Assembly: GCA_021736615.1 (NCBI GenBank)
Contig: JAIPFN010000226.1
Coordinates: 1-9,605 of the forward strand
Source of the DNA: Phycisphaerae bacterium
GTDB lineage: Bacteria; Planctomycetota; Phycisphaerae; Sedimentisphaerales; Anaerohalosphaeraceae
Direction of reading: 5' to 3'
Length of the DNA stretch: 9,605 bases
Part shown: piece after piece, positions 7,401-9,605 of the stretch
Numbering within the stretch: position 1 is the stretch's first letter
Layout of the letters: every line of letters starts with the position of its first letter
Program-made: the position numbers and the translations under genes
Notes under the pieces: model-generated
Told to the model about the DNA's origin: nothing
Databases searched by the model: none
What the model saw: the letters and a program-made list of their open reading frames with translations, nothing else

Positions 7401-7511
7401 TACTACAATCTTTCAACTTCTTGTTTTTTATACGCGTTTTTTAAGAACAACTTTCGTAATTTTTTACCTAACAAAAAGTTACATTAAAAATCCCACAAGA
7501 CCGACTTCTGC
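7401..7511. repeat. Dispersed repeat R1, copy 2
   Basis: Same landmarks as copy 1 (TACTACAATCTTT at the start, GTTACATTAAAA near the end, CGACTTCTGC at the end) but the most diverged of the three in the middle (around 7441-7475). Confidence 0.85.
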
Positions 7512-7541
7512 CTTTTTTTTTAAAAAAATCTTTCTTCTTTT

Positions 7542-7603
7542 CTTCATGAACTTCATGTTCTTCATGGTTATTAATAATCCGTGTCAATCCGTGAAATCCG
7601 TGG
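7542..7603. repeat. Nonamer triplets N1 and N2, copy 2
   Basis: N1 at 7542-7567 (TTCATG units) and N2 at 7578-7603 (TCCGTG units), in the same order and spacing as copy 1, after the same T-rich then A-rich tract. N2 ends 18 bases from the haoC stop. Confidence 0.85.
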
Positions 7604-7621
7604 TTCTGGAACTCTCATCGT

Positions 7622-8164
7622 TCATTCAGAAAACAGTTTTGCCTGCCGTTCATGCCCGACATTTTCGTGGCAGTCAACGCACCGCGTTCCCTCTTTGTCG
7701 GTATCGTTGATCGCGCTGGTATGTGCCATTCTCGCAGCAGACGAACCAGGTTTGTCCAGCAGATTCTTATGACAATGCAGGCACCGCTCGGACGGGAAAT
7801 GTTCGACGATTTTTTTTCTCATCGCCTCGCCGTCATATTCGCCGCCAAATTTATGCATGTACATATCCTTTGCCCCAGCCAATCCCTTGCTGACCAGGTG
7901 ATCTATATGTTCCTCTTTCGGCGGCAGATGGCAGTCAACACACTGTGCCTGAAGACCATGGATATTTGTCCCATGCGCAGAAAGTTCCCAGCTCCGATAA
8001 GCGGTATTCATCTCATGACATTGAGTCCCGCAGTATTTGGAAGTCGAAACAGGCTTCATCGCCGCTTCCAGTATGAAAAAACCGGCAACAGCTGCCAAAA
8101 ACCCAAGGATAAAGGGCACCTTGTGTTTCTTTACGCCAATAAATATCTTTTTCAGGGTCGCCAT
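7622..8164 (-). CDS. haoC: Tetraheme NapC/NrfH-family quinol dehydrogenase (HaoC)
   Basis: 180 residues, the size of NrfH. A single N-terminal membrane helix (about 15-36) anchors it in the inner membrane with four hemes on the periplasmic side: Cys45/Cys49-His50, CVDCH 75-79, CLHCH 128-132, CVDCH 162-166. It is expected to take electrons from menaquinol and pass them to HaoA. The first motif reads C-G-T-Q-C-H (three residues between the cysteines) where most of the family has CxxCH; it is followed by Glu-Met, matching the CHxM ligand pattern of NrfH heme 1. The ribosome site is weak (no clear AGGAGG before ATG 8164). haoA follows on the same strand after about 480 bases of repeats, a longer gap than a tight operon would have. 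A NapC/NirT protein serving another reductase is the alternative. Confidence 0.88.
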   Translation of the reverse strand: MATLKKIFIGVKKHKVPFILGFLAAVAGFFILEAAMKPVSTSKYCGTQCHEMNTAYRSWELSAHGTNIHGLQAQCVDCHLPPKEEHIDHLVSKGLAGAKDMYMHKFGGEYDGEAMRKKIVEHFPSERCLHCHKNLLDKPGSSAARMAHTSAINDTDKEGTRCVDCHENVGHERQAKLFSE

Positions 8165-8246
8165 ATTTAATCAATCGTCATATAATATAGATCAGGTTGA
8201 ATCTGTTTTGCTCGCAAATGATGAAAAGCATTGCAAAACATAAGTA

Positions 8247-8275
8247 AGACTAATGTGGTCAGGTATCAATGTCAA
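8247..8275 (-). promoter_or_regulatory. Candidate promoter for haoC
   Basis: On the - strand, a perfect -35 TTGACA (8270-8275), a 17-base spacer and a poor -10 TAGTCT (8247-8252), giving a leader of about 75 bases. The weak -10 suggests it may need an activator. A/T-rich -10-like strings (TATATT) also lie nearer the gene, around 8180, without a well-placed -35. Confidence 0.4.
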
Positions 8276-8326
8276 GAATAAATAAAGATTTAAAAGTTTT
8301 TTATATGCAAATTCGAATTGAAGAAG

Positions 8327-8419
8327 TCAGGCAACCTTGCTTTTCTTGATATTTTTAGCCTTAGGAAAAGTGAACGTGGACTTTTTTTGAAGTAATGCGT
8401 CGCCAAACTCAAGTATCAT
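8327..8419 (-). CDS. Doubtful 30-residue reading frame, basic
   Basis: MILEFGDALLQKKS, then a Lys-rich end (KNIKKSKVA). Its ATG immediately follows the stop (TAA) of the frame at 8420-8554, as in translational coupling. No independent ribosome site and no recognised family. It may be a remnant or not translated at all. Confidence 0.15.
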   Translation of the reverse strand: MILEFGDALLQKKSTFTFPKAKNIKKSKVA

Positions 8420-8554
8420 TTAATTGCAGGGGCCACTGACGCTGCTGTCGGGTTCGGAACTTAACCCGAAGCAGTACGTCAGTAGAAAAATACTCATAGA
8501 AGACGCTGTAAGTAAGGCCATGAAACGAACGCTTCTCAACACACATACAGACAT
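8420..8554 (-). CDS. Doubtful 44-residue peptide with a hydrophobic segment
   Basis: Reads MSVCVLRSVRF, then a signal- or membrane-like stretch (ALLTASSMSIFLLTYCFGL), then a short polar tail ending GPCN. No good ribosome site is seen at this ATG, and the later ATG (residue 12) is only slightly better. The strong hairpin at 8435-8483 lies inside the frame, which argues for a structured element instead of a gene. No family recognised. Confidence 0.2.
   Translation of the reverse strand: MSVCVLRSVRFMALLTASSMSIFLLTYCFGLSSEPDSSVSGPCN
8435..8483. other. Long imperfect hairpin
   Basis: ACTGACG pairs with CGTCAGT (7 bp), CTGCT with AGCAG (5 bp), TCGGGTT with AACCCGA (7 bp). Only a single G and a TA dinucleotide are bulged, and the loop is CGGAACTT. 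The 19 pairs are far more than chance for a site this size. No T-run follows on either strand, so it is not a simple terminator. It appears once in the window. Confidence 0.6.
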
Positions 8555-8678
8555 GTTACGATTCCTGGCATAGCCTATTCCTTATACAGAGACACTAAGC
8601 AAACCATAAGTTCTATATTTCAGACGCGCAAATACACGCCGCTTACAGGCCCCCATATGACTTACAGCTATTTTTTAT

Positions 8679-8713
8679 TTGAACTGGATCAAATTTCAGT
8701 GACCAGGTCACTG
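8679..8713. promoter_or_regulatory. Two adjacent dyads at the end of the entericidin gene
   Basis: The first, TTGAACTGGATCAA (8679-8692), is one base from the FNR/CRP-type pattern TTGAT-N4-ATCAA. The second, CAGTGACCAGGTCACTG (8697-8713), is a perfect 8-bp dyad about one central base and overlaps the entericidin stop codon. As RNA the second would fold with a 5-base loop. They may be an operator, a weak terminator, or both. Confidence 0.35.
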
Positions 8714-8839
8714 CATTTTCTCACCAGTTATTTCAACATCCTTGCCCATTCCCTTCCAGGTGTTACAGCCGGTCATAAAAAACATGGACGTTAGCAGCAT
8801 TACCAGTGTTGCAATTATGACAAAATTTCGCTTTTTCAT
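8708..8839 (-). CDS. Entericidin EcnA/EcnB-family small lipoprotein
   Basis: 43 residues. MKKRN, a hydrophobic signal (6-22), then the lipobox MTGC with Cys25 as the lipidated residue, and a mature peptide CNTWKGMGKDVEITGEKMQ that keeps the entericidin pattern CNT-x-x-G-x-G-x-D-(I/V)-x-x-x-G-E. Mature length is only 19 residues. A ribosome site AAAGGGA lies about seven bases before the ATG, and a promoter at 8874-8901 gives a short leader. Entericidins are envelope lipoproteins of the stationary phase / stress response in proteobacteria; the role in this organism is unknown. Too short for standard gene length cut-offs, so easily missed. Confidence 0.85.
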   Translation of the reverse strand: MKKRNFVIIATLVMLLTSMFFMTGCNTWKGMGKDVEITGEKMQ

Positions 8840-8873
8840 TTTTGTTCCCTTTATTAGATTTCCGATTTACATT

Positions 8874-8901
8874 TTTATAAAGCTTAATTTGTTCGGTTCA
8901 A
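8874..8901 (-). promoter_or_regulatory. Likely promoter of the entericidin gene
   Basis: On the - strand, -35 TTGAAC (8896-8901), 16-base spacer, -10 TATAAA (8874-8879). Start near 8867, leader about 28 bases with the AAAGGGA ribosome site. Confidence 0.5.
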
Positions 8902-8908
8902 TTAAGCT
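8881..8908. promoter_or_regulatory. Perfect 9-bp inverted repeat over the entericidin promoter
   Basis: AGCTTAATT, ten-base spacer, AATTAAGCT. The right arm overlaps the -35 and the left arm covers the spacer next to the -10, so a dimeric protein bound here would control the entericidin gene (inference). Read the other way it could be a hairpin, but no T-run follows. Confidence 0.5.
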
Positions 8909-8941
8909 CTATACTGTTAAAGTTAAATTCAAAGTAATTTA

Positions 8942-9053
8942 TACTACAATCTTTCAACTTCTTGTTTTTTTATGCGCGTTTTTTAAAAAGAACTTTCACA
9001 ATTCTTTATTGAATAACAAGTTACATTAAAACTCCGGTAACACTAACATCTGC
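8942..9053. repeat. Dispersed repeat R1, copy 3
   Basis: Closest to copy 1 (shares GCGCG, T6, A5 and GAACTTTNACAATTCTTTATT); its end diverges after GTTACATTAAAA. The gap 8840-9241 contains the entericidin promoter and dyad, this copy, a nonamer triplet, R2 copy 2 and a heptamer array, and no gene. Confidence 0.85.
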
Positions 9054-9068
9054 CCTTTTCTCTTTTTT

Positions 9069-9095
9069 CTCTGTGGTCCTCGGTGTCCTCTGTGG
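9069..9095. repeat. Nonamer triplet N3
   Basis: Three 9-base units CTCTGTGGT, CCTCGGTGT, CCTCTGTGG. Same design as N1 and N2 (three units, a conserved TG near the unit end) but another sequence. It takes the place N1/N2 occupy after the other R1 copies. Confidence 0.8.
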
Positions 9096-9205
9096 CAAAA
9101 AAGAAAAACAAGCCCAACTCACAAAAGTTGCAAGCGGCATTCCACAAAACACGCACAGCTGTTTTATTTCGTTATTCGATATTCCTTGTTGAGTGTTGGT
9201 TATTC
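9095..9205. repeat. Dispersed repeat R2, copy 2 (terminator-like on the - strand)
   Basis: About 111 bases, nearly identical to 7213-7324. The hairpin CAACT / AGTTG (9115-9130) and its - strand T5-C-T6 tail are unchanged. It lies downstream of the lmo0937-family gene, where it could end that transcript. Confidence 0.85.
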
Positions 9206-9211
9206 TTTTTT

Positions 9212-9232
9212 CCCAACTTACCACTTACCACT
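9212..9232. repeat. CTTACCA heptamer array
   Basis: Two full CTTACCA units plus partial ones, right after R2 copy 2 and ten bases beyond the stop of the lmo0937-family gene. Confidence 0.7.
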
Positions 9233-9241
9233 GTAATATGG

Positions 9242-9388
9242 TCACAAGGGTCTTCCACTAATGAGTCTGAACAAAACGGCGATGATTGCAATCACAAGGA
9301 GAACGTGAATCAGACCGCCCATCGTATAGGACGTCAGTAATCCCGCAAGCCATAATAACACCAGAACAACAGCTATCAAGTAAAGCAT
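9242..9388 (-). CDS. lmo0937-family small membrane protein
   Basis: 48 residues: MLYLIAVVLVLLWLAGLLTSYTMGGLIHVLLVIAIIAVLFRLISGRPL, given here in parts as a first helix (3-19), the family hallmark TSYTMGG-(L/F)-IH (19-28), a second helix (28-42) and a basic end RLISGRPL. The ribosome site AAGGA (9397-9401) is eight bases before the ATG. The family is widespread and of unknown function; members often sit beside stress genes. It is likely a stress-linked inner-membrane peptide. It was too short for usual gene length limits. Confidence 0.88.
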   Translation of the reverse strand: MLYLIAVVLVLLWLAGLLTSYTMGGLIHVLLVIAIIAVLFRLISGRPL

Positions 9389-9422
9389 CTTAAATTTCCT
9401 TTCGTTTATTTACACAAACTGA

Positions 9423-9432
9423 CCGAATTCGG
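9423..9432. promoter_or_regulatory. Palindrome upstream of the lmo0937-family gene
   Basis: CCGAATTCGG, a perfect 10-base palindrome about 22 bases before the ribosome site. A TTGACT string lies 5' of it on the - strand but lacks a good -10 at the right distance. Possible operator. Confidence 0.3.
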
Positions 9433-9500
9433 CCTTAATTACAATGTAAGTCAACTTTTAGCAAAGACCTACAACAAATTCTTTTTTTATTAAAACAGCC

Positions 9501-9516
9501 TCGGCCTTTTGGCCGA
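9501..9516. other. Small perfect hairpin
   Basis: TCGGCC, loop TTTT, GGCCGA. No T-run directly follows on either strand (on the - strand TTTT comes five bases later). Possibly the weak terminator of a gene entering from the right edge. Confidence 0.35.
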
Positions 9517-9522
9517 ATCCTT

Positions 9523-9550
9523 CCCTAATCCCTAAAACCTAGCACCTGGT
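9523..9550. repeat. CCCTAAN heptamer array
   Basis: Four 7-base units CCCTAAT, CCCTAAA, ACCTAGC, ACCTGGT, between the hairpins at 9501 and 9556. Confidence 0.6.
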
Positions 9551-9555
9551 CCCTT

Positions 9556-9579
9556 CAAACTGGCCAACCGGTCAGTTTG
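9556..9579. other. 10-bp hairpin near the right edge
   Basis: CAAACTGGCC, loop AACC, GGTCAGTTTG, with one G-T wobble. On the + strand GAGTTATTT follows. It may be a terminator of a gene beyond the window or a regulatory fold. Confidence 0.4.
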
Positions 9580-9605
9580 AGTTATTTAGCGTTTATCGCA
9601 TCCGG

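Larger units (their letters stand above)
8165..8707. other. Gene-poor stretch upstream of haoC
   Basis: Holds a likely haoC promoter (8247-8275), two doubtful tiny reading frames (8327-8554), a long imperfect hairpin (8435-8483) and two dyads next to the entericidin gene (8679-8713). Nothing recognisable was found at 8555-8670. It carries none of the R1/R2 or heptamer/nonamer modules that fill the other gaps. Confidence 0.6.

Noticed and set aside
8435..8483. Integron attC site
   Set aside because: The arms lack the GTTRRRY / RYYYAAC ends and no integrase or cassette array is present.
8742..9029. A + strand coding region
   Set aside because: It runs antisense through the entericidin gene and across R1 copy 3, and its product is low-complexity.
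5528..9232. Insertion sequence or MITE
   Set aside because: The repeats have no transposase, no terminal inverted repeats and no evident target duplications, and their parts occur separately.

Overview
The window looks like part of an anaerobic or facultatively anaerobic planctomycete, most likely of the Phycisphaerae / Sedimentisphaerales type and possibly from a metagenome assembly. This is inference. It rests on a zinc-ribbon plus multi-helix membrane protein of a style common in Planctomycetes, on type IV pilus / pseudopilin genes, on an octaheme HAO-like cytochrome with its NrfH-type partner, and on intergenic DNA full of short heptamer and nonamer tandem repeats. No rRNA, tRNA, CRISPR array or intact mobile element was found.

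Layout. Positions 1-3162 (+ strand) are a type IV pilus / type II secretion-like operon: a PilT-type ATPase cut by the left edge, a PilC-type inner-membrane protein, and two prepilin-like proteins (PilV/GspI-like, then PilW/GspJ-like). Convergent to it, 3234-5396 (- strand) holds a second PilT-family ATPase with a good promoter and ribosome binding site, followed by a zinc-ribbon membrane protein. Positions 5794-8164 (- strand) hold haoC (tetraheme, membrane-anchored, NapC/NrfH family) upstream of haoA (periplasmic octaheme HAO-like protein). Together they would pass electrons from quinol to a periplasmic nitrogen-compound reductase, probably for nitrite or hydroxylamine. Positions 8165-9605 are sparse and hold two convincing tiny genes: an entericidin-type lipoprotein (8708-8839, -) and an lmo0937-family two-helix membrane peptide (9242-9388, -). 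Both types are often stress-linked.

The most unusual features are: (1) the sixth heme motif of HaoA reads CAQSH instead of CxxCH, one base away from a normal motif; (2) the first heme motif of HaoC is CX3CH; (3) the gaps around the hao and small stress genes are built from a shared set of modules (two ~111-bp dispersed repeats, a GC-rich dyad, nonamer triplets and heptamer arrays) that recur in the same cyclic order in three gaps, mostly just downstream of stop codons; (4) five heptamer arrays have unrelated sequences but the same 7-base period.
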